DNA of 64,000 bases from an uncultured Oscillospiraceae bacterium (GTDB lineage Bacteria > Bacillota > Clostridia > Oscillospirales > Acutalibacteraceae). Location of the stretch: assembly GCA_900543305.1 (NCBI GenBank), contig UQQZ01000002.1, positions 6,128-70,127 of the forward strand. Reading direction: 5' to 3'. Shown piece after piece: positions 17,720 to 26,377 of the stretch. The translations under genes were made by a program, and so were the position numbers. Each line of letters starts with the position of its first letter. Within the stretch, counting starts at the first letter, position 1. Below the pieces are notes generated by a model. It was not told the origin of the DNA and did not search any database. It was given only the letters and a program-made list of their open reading frames with translations.

Positions 17720-19159
17720 TTAGCCCTCGGTTTTTTCTCCGGCCTCTTCAGTCTTCTTCGTGGTCTTCCGCTTGGGCTTCGCGGGAGCTTCTTCGCCCTC
17801 AGCAGTTTCCGCCTTCTTCTTGGTGGAACGCTTCTTGGGAGCGGGCTTCTCTTCTTCCTTCTTGTCCTCGTCTTTTGCCTCAGTGATCACGGCATTCTCC
17901 CGGACAAAATCAATGGCCTTCTGATTTTGGATATCGCTATTGATGCCCTCAACGGTCACAAGGTTCTTTACGCTTTCCAGAGGCATGCCATACGTGTCAG
18001 CCAGCTTCTGGTACTCAGCTTCCGTCTCTTCTTCCGTGGGCTTCAGGTTTTCCAGTTCAGCAATCTTTTCCAGGCCCAGACGCACCTTTACCTGGCGCTC
18101 TGCCTGAGGCTTATACTGGGTACGCAGATCGTCGGTGGTCTGGCCAGTATACTTCAGATAGGTTTCCAGCTTCAGTCCCTGAGACTGGAGACGGTAAGCG
18201 AAGGAATTGATGATCTCATCCACTTCGTTTTCCACCATCTCATCCGGAATTTCCGCCTGAACTTTTTCGATCACGGCGTCGACCAGCTGGTTTTCCACAT
18301 CGGCATCGGCGGCCTTCTCACGCTGAGAGAGCAGCTTCTTCTCGATGTCCTTGCGGTACTCTTCCAAAGTATCAAATTCGCTGACATCCTTGACGAACTC
18401 ATCGTCCACCTCGGGCAGCTCCTTCTTCTTGATCTCGTGGAGCTTAATCTTAAACACAACAGGCTTGCCCTTCAATTCTTCCGCATGGTAATCTTCGGGG
18501 AAAGTCACGTTGATGTCAAACTCGTCGCCAATGTTATGACCCACGACCTGATCTTCAAAGCCGGGGATAAACTGGCCAGCACCCAGAGTCAGCTCATAGT
18601 TCTCGGCCTTGCCGCCGTCAAACTGCTTGCCATCCAGATAGCCGTCAAAATCGATGGTAACCATGTCGCCGTTTTCGGCAGCCCGGTCCTCCACGTTGAT
18701 AACACGGGAATTGCGCTCCCGCACCCGGTTGATTTCCTGGTCGATATCCCCTTCAGATACCACCACGGGCTCACGGAACACTTCGATCCCCTTATAGCCT
18801 TCGATGGTGGCTTCGGGCTTGGTGACCACGTTCAATTTGCAAAGCAGGCCCTTTTCCTTGCCCACTTCATCGATGTGGAATTCGCCCACGCTGATGACCT
18901 GGAGGCCGGATTTCTCGATGGCGTCCATGACCATGGGACGATAAAGATGGTCGATAGCAGCCTCGTAAAAGACTTCTTCTCCGTAATATTTCTCAATGAA
19001 CGCACGGGGGGCTTTGCCCTTACGGAATCCGGGGATGTTCATCTTTTTGCTTTCTTTTTTGTAAACGGCGTTGATAGCGTCGTTAAACTCCTCGGGGCTG
19101 ACTTCCAGCTCCAGCTCGTAACGGTTGGTTTCTACTTTGTTGGTTGCTTTTACATTCAT
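17720..19159 (-). CDS. tig: Trigger factor with lysine-rich C-terminal tail
   Basis: Ribosome-bound chaperone and peptidyl-prolyl isomerase. Ribosome-binding signature GFRKGKAPR (about 44-52), FKBP-like PPIase domain (about 155-240) and the helical arms follow. At 479 residues it is about 45 longer than usual: residues from about 430 form a low-complexity tail with repeated Lys-Lys and Glu-rich blocks (KKRSTKKKAE, KPKRKTTKKTEE), absent from textbook trigger factors. Heads the tig-clpP-clpX-lon block with an extended -10 promoter. Confidence 0.95.
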   Translation of the reverse strand: MNVKATNKVETNRYELELEVSPEEFNDAINAVYKKESKKMNIPGFRKGKAPRAFIEKYYGEEVFYEAAIDHLYRPMVMDAIEKSGLQVISVGEFHIDEVGKEKGLLCKLNVVTKPEATIEGYKGIEVFREPVVVSEGDIDQEINRVRERNSRVINVEDRAAENGDMVTIDFDGYLDGKQFDGGKAENYELTLGAGQFIPGFEDQVVGHNIGDEFDINVTFPEDYHAEELKGKPVVFKIKLHEIKKKELPEVDDEFVKDVSEFDTLEEYRKDIEKKLLSQREKAADADVENQLVDAVIEKVQAEIPDEMVENEVDEIINSFAYRLQSQGLKLETYLKYTGQTTDDLRTQYKPQAERQVKVRLGLEKIAELENLKPTEEETEAEYQKLADTYGMPLESVKNLVTVEGINSDIQNQKAIDFVRENAVITEAKDEDKKEEEKPAPKKRSTKKKAETAEGEEAPAKPKRKTTKKTEEAGEKTEG

Positions 19160-19204
19160 GATCTCTAGTTCCTCTCAAAATAAACTTACCGAAGTAACTG
19201 CGTA

Positions 19205-19213
19205 ATTATAGCA
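19205..19213 (-). promoter_or_regulatory. tig promoter (extended -10)
   Basis: TGC-TATAAT on the minus strand (-10 at 19205-19210), 46 nt before the tig ATG; no good -35 at the matching distance. Confidence 0.55.
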
Positions 19214-19279
19214 CAGACTGGACAAAGAATCTATATCTTTCCGTCAATTTATTTGGGAAAATCCAAAATAAAGCTGGGT

Positions 19280-19969
19280 TTATTCCACTTTGACGGGACA
19301 AAATTGGACATGATCGGCGGAAATAAGGTGCATATGCACTCCTTGGTATTCTCCTACCAAGGCTTTCTGCGCGGCATATTGACCGTGAATATGGCCAAAA
19401 TAGCAATTCCGAACTCCCTGAGATACCAGCAATTCCAAGAGCTCCTGGCATGCCATCACGTCGTAGACAGGGGGATAGTGGAGAAAGGCCACCAGTTCTC
19501 CCCCCAATTTTTTCGCTTCTTCCATGGACATGGCAAGCCTGCCGGCTTCCCGTGCAACTATTTTTTTATCCTCTGCGGTTTCAGAGTTGTAAAGCCATCC
19601 CCGTGTTCCGCATATTGCCTTTCCCTCTACCAGATAGGCACAGTTATGCAAAACTCGCATGTCGGAAAAACCATGGGCTCCCAAAAATTGATCGATCTTG
19701 TTGCGCGTAGACCACCAGTAGTCGTGATTGCCTTTTAAGAGAATCTTTTGACCGGGAAGGTCGTGGAGAAATTGAAAGTCCTGCAAAGCATCTTCCAATT
19801 TCATTGCCCAGGAAATATCCCCCGCAATTACAACGGTATCCTCTTCCCGAACCATCCTGCGCCAATTTTCCTCCAGCCTTTGTACATACTGATGCCATCC
19901 ACGGAACACATCCATGGGTTTTTCCCCGTTCAAAGACAGGTGAAGATCCGCGATTGCAAATAATGCCAT
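19280..19969 (-). CDS. Calcineurin-like metallophosphoesterase
   Basis: 229 residues with the dimetal phosphoesterase motifs in order: IADLHLS (D and H, residue about 7-9), AGDISWA, LKGNHDYWW (GNHD), LHYPP and GHIHGQ. It belongs to a clostridial cytosolic group without assigned substrate. No signal peptide or membrane segment. It follows thrC by 1 nt, so the two are co-transcribed, but a functional link to threonine synthesis is not evident. Confidence 0.85.
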   Translation of the reverse strand: MALFAIADLHLSLNGEKPMDVFRGWHQYVQRLEENWRRMVREEDTVVIAGDISWAMKLEDALQDFQFLHDLPGQKILLKGNHDYWWSTRNKIDQFLGAHGFSDMRVLHNCAYLVEGKAICGTRGWLYNSETAEDKKIVAREAGRLAMSMEEAKKLGGELVAFLHYPPVYDVMACQELLELLVSQGVRNCYFGHIHGQYAAQKALVGEYQGVHMHLISADHVQFCPVKVE

Positions 19970-19970
19970 C

Positions 19971-21482
19971 TTAGCAACCGCCTATTCCCAAGGCCTCCAG
20001 AACGTAGGCCGCTGCCTGTTCCTTGGGGATCACCTTGGAAAAACGTTCTGGTTTTCCCTGTAAAGCTTTTAACTGTTCAGGAGCTTCTGTATGGGAAAGA
20101 GTCTCCAGTTCCAGAAGGTTGTCAAAATCTTCTCCTGATGGCGTCTTTCCAAGGGCAGACAAAACACTGGCAGAAAATTTGTAAGGGCTTGCGGTGGAGG
20201 CAATGACCGTGGGCACGGAGGGGCTGGAAGAAGCTTCTCTGTATTGACGGTACACATCGACAGCAACAGCTGTATGGGGATCGCAGAGATAGTGTTCTTT
20301 TTCCATCAGTTCCTGAATGGTGTTGGCGGAGCCTTGATCATTGCAGAACCCGCCGAAAAAGAGTTCTTGTACCTTCTCTTTAACGTCCTCTTCTACCGTG
20401 TAGACACCGAATTCAGCCAAAGACTCCATCCATTTGGAAAGGCGATCGCTGTTTTCACCAGCCAGAGCATAGAGAAGGCGCTCCAAGTTGCTGGACACTA
20501 AAATATCCATAGAAGGAGACGTAGTTGCGTAGAATTCTCTCCGTCGGTCATAGGTGCCGGTCCGGATAAAATCCGTCAAAACATTGTTGGCGTTGGAAGC
20601 ACAAACCAATTTTCGAATGGGCAAGCCCATAGTTTTAGCGTAATACGCAGCCAGAATATTGCCAAAATTCCCTGTAGGAACTACCACATCCATGGGAGCA
20701 GAAAGGGACTCCAACTTTCCTTGACGGTACAGCTCCAAATACGCGTCGAAGTAGTAGACAATCTGCGGCAAAAGACGGCCCCAGTTGATGGAGTTGGCGC
20801 TGGAAAACAACATGTCATGTCGATCCAAAGCTGCCTTCAACTCCGGGTCCGTAAAGATCTTTTTTACACCTGTTTGTGCATCGTCAAAATTGCCTTCAAT
20901 GGCGCATACTCCCACGTTGTTGCCCTCTTGGGTAACCATTTGGCGTTTCTGGGTGGGGCTGACACCATCTCGGGGATAAAATACGAGAATCCGCGTACCG
21001 AGAACATTTTTAAATCCTTCCAAGGCAGCTTTCCCGGTATCCCCGGAAGTGGCGGTCAAAATGACAGCTTGCTTTCCCCCGCCAACCTTTTTCAGGGACG
21101 TGGCAAGAAAATGGGGAAGGATCTGAAGAGCCATGTCCTTAAACGCGCAGGTGGGGCCGTGCCACAATTCCAGCAGATACTTGTCCTCCCCTAAGTCTGT
21201 CAAGGGAACCAGCTTTACAGGATGGGACCCTCCGAATTTCTCCTTCGTATATGCCTGCTCCACACAGGAAGCAATTTCGTTTTCTGAAAAATCCGTTAGA
21301 AACAACTGGAAAATTCGCTTAGCCAAGGAAGAGTAATCCAACTGGGCCAGGGCAGGCAATTCTCCAGTCAGATCCGGAAAGCATTCCGGGACAAACAAGC
21401 CCCCCTCTTCTGAAATCCCCTGAGCAATGACTTGGGAAGCTTCCAATCTCAGTTGGGAATTGCGGGTACTCTTATAGCGCAT
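19971..21482 (-). CDS. thrC: Threonine synthase
   Basis: PLP enzyme converting O-phosphohomoserine to threonine. The PLP lysine is in the motif HGPTCAFKDMALQ; phosphate cradle VVPTGNFGNI and LTATSGDTGKAA are present. About 503 residues with the long N-terminal domain (YKSTRNSQLRL...GGLFVPE) of the E. coli/yeast-like class. Three starts cluster at 21491 (GTG), 21488 and 21482; I prefer ATG 21482 because an AGGTGAT sequence lies 5 nt before it. A TTGACA/TATAGT promoter with an overlapping dyad lies upstream. No hom or thrB is adjacent. Confidence 0.94.
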   Translation of the reverse strand: MRYKSTRNSQLRLEASQVIAQGISEEGGLFVPECFPDLTGELPALAQLDYSSLAKRIFQLFLTDFSENEIASCVEQAYTKEKFGGSHPVKLVPLTDLGEDKYLLELWHGPTCAFKDMALQILPHFLATSLKKVGGGKQAVILTATSGDTGKAALEGFKNVLGTRILVFYPRDGVSPTQKRQMVTQEGNNVGVCAIEGNFDDAQTGVKKIFTDPELKAALDRHDMLFSSANSINWGRLLPQIVYYFDAYLELYRQGKLESLSAPMDVVVPTGNFGNILAAYYAKTMGLPIRKLVCASNANNVLTDFIRTGTYDRRREFYATTSPSMDILVSSNLERLLYALAGENSDRLSKWMESLAEFGVYTVEEDVKEKVQELFFGGFCNDQGSANTIQELMEKEHYLCDPHTAVAVDVYRQYREASSSPSVPTVIASTASPYKFSASVLSALGKTPSGEDFDNLLELETLSHTEAPEQLKALQGKPERFSKVIPKEQAAAYVLEALGIGGC

Positions 21483-21545
21483 CTGCATCACCTGATTTCC
21501 GAAGTATTATCTAAATTCGGGAAACAATTCTCTCCCGATCCTTTG

Positions 21546-21561
21546 CGGTATTACTATACCG
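21546..21561. promoter_or_regulatory. Candidate operator dyad over the thrC -10 box
   Basis: CGGTAT-TACT-ATACCG, perfect 6-bp arms with a 4-nt spacer, covering the -10 hexamer. No T-run follows, so it is unlikely to be a terminator. Regulator unknown. Confidence 0.4.
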
Positions 21562-21581
21562 TACTTTCTTCATTCTGTCAA
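21553..21581 (-). promoter_or_regulatory. thrC promoter
   Basis: TTGACA (21576-21581), 17 nt, TATAGT (21553-21558), minus strand. The -35 overlaps the end of the dipeptidase gene. Confidence 0.72.
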
Positions 21582-22513
21582 AGCAATTCCTGATTCCGGA
21601 AGAACTGGGCGGCATTGGTGAAGAAAAGTTTCTCCACCAGAGGCTCAGGATAATGGCGTAGAAACAATTCATACAATTTGGGGATAGCAGCAATCCCATC
21701 CATATCCTGAGGCAAGTCAGCCCCGTCCCAATCGCCTCCCATGGCCAGGATATCTTCCCCTCCCAAAGACAGAAAATATTCTGCGTGACGAAGGACATCC
21801 TCCATAGAAGCTTTCTCCGGTTCGTTATGTAAAAATCCTTTGAAAAAATTCAGTCCTACCAGGCCCCCGGAATCCCGAATGGCCAAAAACTGCTCTTTTG
21901 TCAAATTGCGCCGATGGCTGCAAATCTCCTTGGCGTTTGAGTGGGATGCCACCAGAGGCTTTGTTGCCATTTCCGCCACATCCCAGAAAAGCTCAGGGCT
22001 TGCATGGGATAGATCGATCAAAATACCCGCCTGCTCCATCTGGCTGACAGCCAGGCGTCCGAATTCCGTCAAACCGGTAGTCCCGAGCGCGCCTACCCCC
22101 CTGCCAACTTCGTTGGCTCCGTTCCAGGTCAGGGTACACATACGGACGCCACGGTTTTTAAAATCTTCTATATGTTCCAACTTGCCGCCTAAAGCCGCCG
22201 CACTTTCCACGGTGAGAATAGCTCCATGAAATCCGCATGTTTCCAGTTGAGCCAAATCGCCTTTTTTCTGGAGTGATTGCAGCACATCCCGGTTTCTTTC
22301 GACCTCTTTCGAAAAATGGTCCGCGACCTGACAAAATCTGTTCCAGGCATCTTCTCCCCGCAATTCGTCGGGGATCCAGACCGCATAGCACTGAATATAA
22401 TGCTCCCAATCTTTTACCCGATCTAAGCTCACATGAAGCTCATTTCGCCTCAAGGGGATGTCACCCAAGGCGCATTCTGTCATGGTGTCGCAATGGAGAT
22501 CAAAATAACGCAT
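21578..22513 (-). CDS. Membrane dipeptidase (M19, renal dipeptidase family)
   Basis: Zinc-dependent amidohydrolase-fold dipeptidase. HCDT (8-10) supplies the first metal ligands; VESAAAL, LIDLSHAS and SHSNAKEI give the bridging Glu and two His ligands; GGDWDGAD is the C-terminal signature. 311 residues. No signal peptide, so it acts in the cytosol, despite the family name. In gut Clostridia it probably degrades dipeptides, including D-amino-acid or cysteinyl forms; specificity is inference. Downstream of yraN by 17 nt. Confidence 0.9.
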   Translation of the reverse strand: MRYFDLHCDTMTECALGDIPLRRNELHVSLDRVKDWEHYIQCYAVWIPDELRGEDAWNRFCQVADHFSKEVERNRDVLQSLQKKGDLAQLETCGFHGAILTVESAAALGGKLEHIEDFKNRGVRMCTLTWNGANEVGRGVGALGTTGLTEFGRLAVSQMEQAGILIDLSHASPELFWDVAEMATKPLVASHSNAKEICSHRRNLTKEQFLAIRDSGGLVGLNFFKGFLHNEPEKASMEDVLRHAEYFLSLGGEDILAMGGDWDGADLPQDMDGIAAIPKLYELFLRHYPEPLVEKLFFTNAAQFFRNQELL

Positions 22514-22530
22514 TTTTCAAGCTCCTTTCC

Positions 22531-22887
22531 TCAATGGATGCCAAAAGCATTTTCCAAGTACTCTTCCCCCGTGATCGCACCATTTTCCAGGTAAACAGCT
22601 GCCACATCAAACCGAGGTTGATACGGACTGGGATGCTTTTGCAAAAATAAACTGGCTGTGGCAATCAGTTTGCGCTGCTTACTGGGCGTTATTGCCTCAA
22701 AAGGAGATACAAGGCTTTTTCTTTTCCTAGTTTTTACTTCTACGAACACCAGATAAGGTGGCTTTTGTGCTACAATATCCAGTTCCCCGAACCGGGAGTG
22801 AAAATTGCGTTCCAAAATCTGATATCCATGGGTTATCAGCCACTTACAGATGTGCTCCTCCCCCAGTTTACCGGACTCTTGTGTCAT
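22531..22887 (-). CDS. yraN: YraN family endonuclease-like protein (UPF0102)
   Basis: 118-residue restriction-endonuclease-fold protein. The core ERNFHSRFGELDIVAQ and FVEVKTRKRKS contains the E...D...ExK pattern of the nuclease superfamily. Biochemical role unproven. It follows rnhB by 3 nt in the rbgA-rnhB-yraN order usual in Firmicutes, hinting at a role in nucleic-acid maintenance. Confidence 0.9.
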   Translation of the reverse strand: MTQESGKLGEEHICKWLITHGYQILERNFHSRFGELDIVAQKPPYLVFVEVKTRKRKSLVSPFEAITPSKQRKLIATASLFLQKHPSPYQPRFDVAAVYLENGAITGEEYLENAFGIH

Positions 22888-22890
22888 CTC

Positions 22891-23529
22891 TCATTTTTCC
22901 CCCAGGTTTTTGAGAAAGCTTTTTCGATGGATAGGGAGAATCCCATATTGTTGAATGGCCTCATAATGGGCTTTTGTCCCGTACCCTTTGTGTTTTGAAA
23001 AACCGTATGCGGGATAGAGCTTATCCCATTCCCGCAAAAGTCTATCCCGGCTGACTTTTGCCAGGATTGATGCCGCCGCGATGCTGGCACATTGGGCGTC
23101 TCCTTTGACGACAGTTTCTCCGGGAATATCCAAAGGAGGCATCCGGTTTCCATCTACCAGGACCCAACCAGGACGTTGGTCCAGTTGTTCGCAGGCCCTC
23201 TTCATGGCTAAAAACGTTGCTTGCAGGATATTGATTTCATCGATTTCCTGGGCGCTGGCCCATCCTATGCCCCACGCTATGGCTTTTTCCTGAATCACGG
23301 GAAATAATGCTTCCCGTTTCTTCTCTGTCAGCTTTTTGGAATCGTTGAGTCCTTCGATTGCGCAATCCAGAGGGAGGATGACGGCAGCGGCACAAACAGG
23401 TCCGGCCAAAGGTCCTCGGCCAGCTTCGTCAATTCCACACACAGGAAAGTGACCGGCTTGTTGTGCTTTTCGCTCCCAGGCAAACCAGTCCATCTCTTCC
23501 GGGAAGAGATCACTTTTCTTTTGAGCCAT
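22891..23529 (-). CDS. rnhB: Ribonuclease HII
   Basis: Removes ribonucleotides and RNA:DNA hybrids. First catalytic pair D34-E35 in [48 protein letters not shown] supply the rest of the DEDD centre. 212 residues. An ATG with GAGG upstream. In the conserved cluster with rbgA and yraN. Confidence 0.96.
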   Translation of the reverse strand: MAQKKSDLFPEEMDWFAWERKAQQAGHFPVCGIDEAGRGPLAGPVCAAAVILPLDCAIEGLNDSKKLTEKKREALFPVIQEKAIAWGIGWASAQEIDEINILQATFLAMKRACEQLDQRPGWVLVDGNRMPPLDIPGETVVKGDAQCASIAAASILAKVSRDRLLREWDKLYPAYGFSKHKGYGTKAHYEAIQQYGILPIHRKSFLKNLGEK

Positions 23530-23555
23530 GGCTATTCCTCCTTTGTGGACGGAAA

Positions 23556-24428
23556 TTAAGGGCGCTCCAAGGTGATGCGTCCCAATTTGCCCCCCCGATA
23601 TTCGTCCAATACGGTGTTGGCAGCTCGTTCCGTGTTGACTTCGCCTCCGGAAATCAGCATTCCTCGTTTTCTACCAATCCGTTCCAGAATTTCGTATCCG
23701 GGCAGATGTTCTTCCGGTGAGATATCTGTCTTATACCTCTCGTTAATTGCGTTGGGATAAAGCTCCATCAGCAGCTCCAACAGCCGGGATGCCAGACCTT
23801 CCGTATCCAGAATTTCATCCCGGACAGCCCCTGTAAAAGCCAATCGCTCCCCCACTGTGGGATCTTCAAATTTAGGCCAAAGGACTCCAGGGGTATCCAA
23901 GAGCTCGAACCCTTTTCCAACGGTGAACCATCTGTTTTGCCGGGTCACTCCTGGACGGTCCTGTACTTCAGCTTTACCGGCACCCCCGCCCCGAATCATT
24001 CTGTTAATGAAAGAGGATTTTCCCACATTGGGGATTCCCACTACCATAACCCGGATTGGTCTTCCCACCATTCCCTTACGCTCCCAGGCTTCAATCTGGG
24101 GGCGAAGAGTTTCTCGAACCGCAGGATAAAAGGCATTGATCCCTTTTCCGGTTTTGCTTTCCAGGGGAATCGCCTTTTCTCCCCGATTTGCATAATAGGT
24201 TACCCAACGAGAAGTTTGGGAGGGATCGGCCATGTCGCTTTTATTTAACAGCACCACCTTGGGCTTGCGCTGGATGATATCCCGTAACACGGGATTGGAA
24301 CTGCTTTTGGGAATGCGTGCATCCAGGATTTCCGCCACCACATCGACCAATTTTAAATCTTCCCCTATTTTCCTCCGGGTTCTAGCCATATGGCCAGGAA
24401 ACCATTGCACTGACTGGATTTCTCCCAC
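23556..24428 (-). CDS. rbgA: Ribosome biogenesis GTPase RbgA/YlqF
   Basis: Circularly permuted GTPase for late 50S maturation: G4 NKSDM comes first, then G1 [10 protein letters not shown] and G3 [10 protein letters not shown]-terminal [12 protein letters not shown] is the family hallmark. I choose GTG 24428 because AAAGGAGG lies 7 nt upstream; an ATG at 24446 precedes that site and would hide it. 290 residues, family length. Two small dyads occupy the leader. In the rplS-signal peptidase-rbgA-rnhB cluster. Confidence 0.94.
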   Translation of the reverse strand: MGEIQSVQWFPGHMARTRRKIGEDLKLVDVVAEILDARIPKSSSNPVLRDIIQRKPKVVLLNKSDMADPSQTSRWVTYYANRGEKAIPLESKTGKGINAFYPAVRETLRPQIEAWERKGMVGRPIRVMVVGIPNVGKSSFINRMIRGGGAGKAEVQDRPGVTRQNRWFTVGKGFELLDTPGVLWPKFEDPTVGERLAFTGAVRDEILDTEGLASRLLELLMELYPNAINERYKTDISPEEHLPGYEILERIGRKRGMLISGGEVNTERAANTVLDEYRGGKLGRITLERP

Positions 24429-24450
24429 GATAGCGCCTCCTTTCAAAATG

Positions 24451-24490
24451 TAACGGATGGGTCCGTTATACGCCTTACCCGACTATCGGG
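24451..24490. repeat. Two leader dyads upstream of rbgA
   Basis: TAACGGA-TGGG-TCCGTTA (24451-24468, perfect 7-bp arms) and CCCGA-CTA-TCGGG (24478-24490). Neither is followed by a T-run on the minus strand. They lie between the second signal peptidase and the rbgA ribosome binding site; possibly an mRNA processing or stability element. Confidence 0.35.
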
Positions 24491-24511
24491 GGAAAAGTAA
24501 AACGGGCCCTG

Positions 24512-25105
24512 TTATGCTGCACTGACAAATCCAATTTGAGAGAAGGGATATAAGTTGAAAACAACTTTTCCCAATATGTTCCGGCGATCCACCATTCCCA
24601 CCGCTGAGAATCGGCTATCCAATGAATTTTCCCGATTATCCCCCATCACAAATACGCACCCTTCCGGTACGGTTTGAGGAAATTCCAACATTTGCCCTGG
24701 GAGGTCGGACACATAGGTGATTCCGTTTTCGATACCAAAGGTAGATCCAGGCAGTACCTGTCCATCTACCACAACTTCCCCCAATTGGGGATCGAAATCC
24801 ACCGTTTGACCTTCGGTGGCAATGACCCGTTTGATGATAGGTTCTTCCAAGGCCCCTACCACAATTACAATGTCTCCTTGTTGCGCTTGTCCTAGTAAAT
24901 TGGTTACCAAGACCCGATCTCCATTGTGGTACGTTGGTTCCATGGAGTGACCATCTACTGTGATGATCCGGCAAAGAAAGGTGAAAACCACTCCCACCAG
25001 AATGACAGCCATGACAATCGTTTCTGTCCATTCCAAAACAGAATGCAAAAAAGAAGACTCATTGGGAGTCTTCCCCTGCGGGTCGATCCGTTCGGTTTCC
25101 TCCAT
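24512..25105 (-). CDS. lepB: Signal peptidase I (copy 2 of tandem pair)
   Basis: Membrane-anchored Ser/Lys protease that removes signal peptides. One membrane segment (about 28-46), then the catalytic Ser54 in DGHSMEPT and Lys92 in IIKRVIATEGQ; the conserved C-terminal box VMGDNRENSLDSR is present. The ATG at 25105 gives 197 residues and follows a purine-rich AAAGGGGGG; the frame extends to 25165 over the neighbouring gene. It shares extended identical stretches with the adjacent paralogue (IIKRVIATEGQTVDFD; FPQTVPEGCVFV), so this is a recent-to-moderate tandem duplication. Confidence 0.93.
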   Translation of the reverse strand: MEETERIDPQGKTPNESSFLHSVLEWTETIVMAVILVGVVFTFLCRIITVDGHSMEPTYHNGDRVLVTNLLGQAQQGDIVIVVGALEEPIIKRVIATEGQTVDFDPQLGEVVVDGQVLPGSTFGIENGITYVSDLPGQMLEFPQTVPEGCVFVMGDNRENSLDSRFSAVGMVDRRNILGKVVFNLYPFSQIGFVSAA

Positions 25106-25148
25106 CGGGTTATCCCCCCTTTCCAGATCGGATTGATTAAACTCTGGT

Positions 25149-25721
25149 TTATTGGACAGGACCAATACTTTGGAAAGGAAAGAGATGAAATACAGCCCTT
25201 CCCAGAATATTCCTGGTGTCGATCATGCCCACGTCCTGGTACCGGCTGTCCTCGGAAACGGCGCGGTTATCTCCCAACACAAACACGCAGCCCTCTGGCA
25301 CAGTTTGAGGAAATTCCAACAATTCAAAGGAGCTGAAGGGTTCTTCGGTGATCCCATTTTCCAGGCCAAATTGCGTTTCATCCACAGGCTGTCCATCTAC
25401 CAGAACGGATTTGGTATCGTAATCAAAATCAACCGTTTGTCCTTCCGTGGCAATCACCCGTTTGATAATGGGATCCTCTAGCACATTGACGATAACCACA
25501 ACATCCCCTTGCTTGACGCCCATAGGGGTACTTACCACCAGCACACGGTCACCGCTGTTGAAGCTGGGGACCATAGAGGTTCCGGTCACTGTGACAATGC
25601 GGCAGAGAAATGTGAAAATCACAACGATGATCACCACAGCAATGACGACTTCTTCCATCCATTCCATCACCGTGCGGATAGCCCGGCTTTTGCGAGGAAG
25701 TTCTCCGGAAGTTCCATCCAT
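25149..25721 (-). CDS. lepB: Signal peptidase I (copy 1 of tandem pair)
   Basis: 190 residues: one membrane segment (about 24-42), catalytic Ser49 in TGTSMVPS, Lys87 in IIKRVIATEGQ, and VLGDNRAVSEDSR near the C-terminus. Both copies keep both catalytic residues, so neither is obviously dead. Immediately downstream of the rplS terminator and 43 nt upstream of the second copy. Division of labour between the two is unknown; the loops around the specificity region differ more than the catalytic strands. Confidence 0.93.
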   Translation of the reverse strand: MDGTSGELPRKSRAIRTVMEWMEEVVIAVVIIVVIFTFLCRIVTVTGTSMVPSFNSGDRVLVVSTPMGVKQGDVVVIVNVLEDPIIKRVIATEGQTVDFDYDTKSVLVDGQPVDETQFGLENGITEEPFSSFELLEFPQTVPEGCVFVLGDNRAVSEDSRYQDVGMIDTRNILGRAVFHLFPFQSIGPVQ

Positions 25722-25761
25722 AGGTCAGCCCTCCTTCCAGTCTTCGTGAAAATGATAGCAA

Positions 25762-25787
25762 AAAAGGGACAGCAAAATGTCCCTTTT
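25762..25787 (-). terminator. rplS terminator
   Basis: 10-bp stem AAAAGGGACA / TGTCCCTTTT, 6-nt loop, then T-rich sequence on the minus strand, between rplS and the signal peptidases. Confidence 0.88.
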
Positions 25788-25808
25788 CCACGTTGCATAT
25801 GCTGCTTT

Positions 25809-26153
25809 TTACTTGAGCTGCTCTTTGACCTTGGCGGCCTTGCCCACGCGATCGCGCAGGTAGTAGAGCTTAGCACGGCGAACACGGCCCTGACGGACCA
25901 CCTTGACCGCCTTCACATTGGGAGAATGCAGGGGGAAAACCCGCTCCACACCTACACCGTAGGAAACGCGGCGCACAGTGAAGGTCTCGCTGATGCCGCT
26001 GCCTTTGCGGGCAATCACGGTGCCTTCAAACTGCTGGATACGCTCCCGCTCGCCTTCACGGATATTCACGTCCACGCGGACCGTGTCACCAATGGAGAAC
26101 TGGGGGAGTTCTTCCTTCATGGAATCCTGAGAGATCATTTTGATTGCGTCCAT
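25809..26153 (-). CDS. rplS: 50S ribosomal protein L19
   Basis: 114 residues from ATG 26153 ([12 protein letters not shown]), with [33 protein letters not shown] and the [21 protein letters not shown]-terminus of L19, at the 30S-50S interface. TGGAGGAA lies 8 nt before this ATG; the reading frame extends upstream to 26303 through the untranslated leader and should not be used. It heads the rplS-sip-sip-rbgA-rnhB-yraN group but has its own terminator. Confidence 0.97.
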   Translation of the reverse strand: MDAIKMISQDSMKEELPQFSIGDTVRVDVNIREGERERIQQFEGTVIARKGSGISETFTVRRVSYGVGVERVFPLHSPNVKAVKVVRQGRVRRAKLYYLRDRVGKAAKVKEQLK

Positions 26154-26336
26154 TTGATATTCCTCCATATCGTAATCGTTCAGACATTCATACCGGTTTC
26201 CCGGCAGCGGACTGCCCGCTTCCAGACGCGGAACCGAAAGAAAACCAAACGCTTCTCTCGAGCCTTTGGAACTTCCATTCCGCGTTTCGACCCCCACGGG
26301 CAAGCCTTTGAGGAAAACCCGCGGATTTCAAATGCT
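26154..26336 (-). promoter_or_regulatory. Structured 5' leader of rplS (possible L19 leader)
   Basis: About 180 nt between an extended -10 promoter and the rplS start. It contains CCGG-GAAA-CCGG (26193-26204), a GNRA-capped hairpin, preceded by GC-rich inverted segments. Ribosomal protein L19 leaders are known in Firmicutes as autoregulatory elements; I cannot confirm a covariance-model match by eye. Confidence 0.45.
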
Positions 26337-26341
26337 CAAAT

Positions 26342-26370
26342 ATTTTAGCACAGCAAGGGGGAAAAAGCAA
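26342..26370 (-). promoter_or_regulatory. rplS promoter (extended -10)
   Basis: -35 TTGCTT (26365-26370), 17 nt, TGC-TAAAAT (-10 at 26342-26347), minus strand. Confidence 0.6.
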
Positions 26371-26377
26371 GAATATT

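Noticed and set aside
17927..19168. 413-residue plus-strand open frame over tig
   Set aside because: Antisense shadow of trigger factor.
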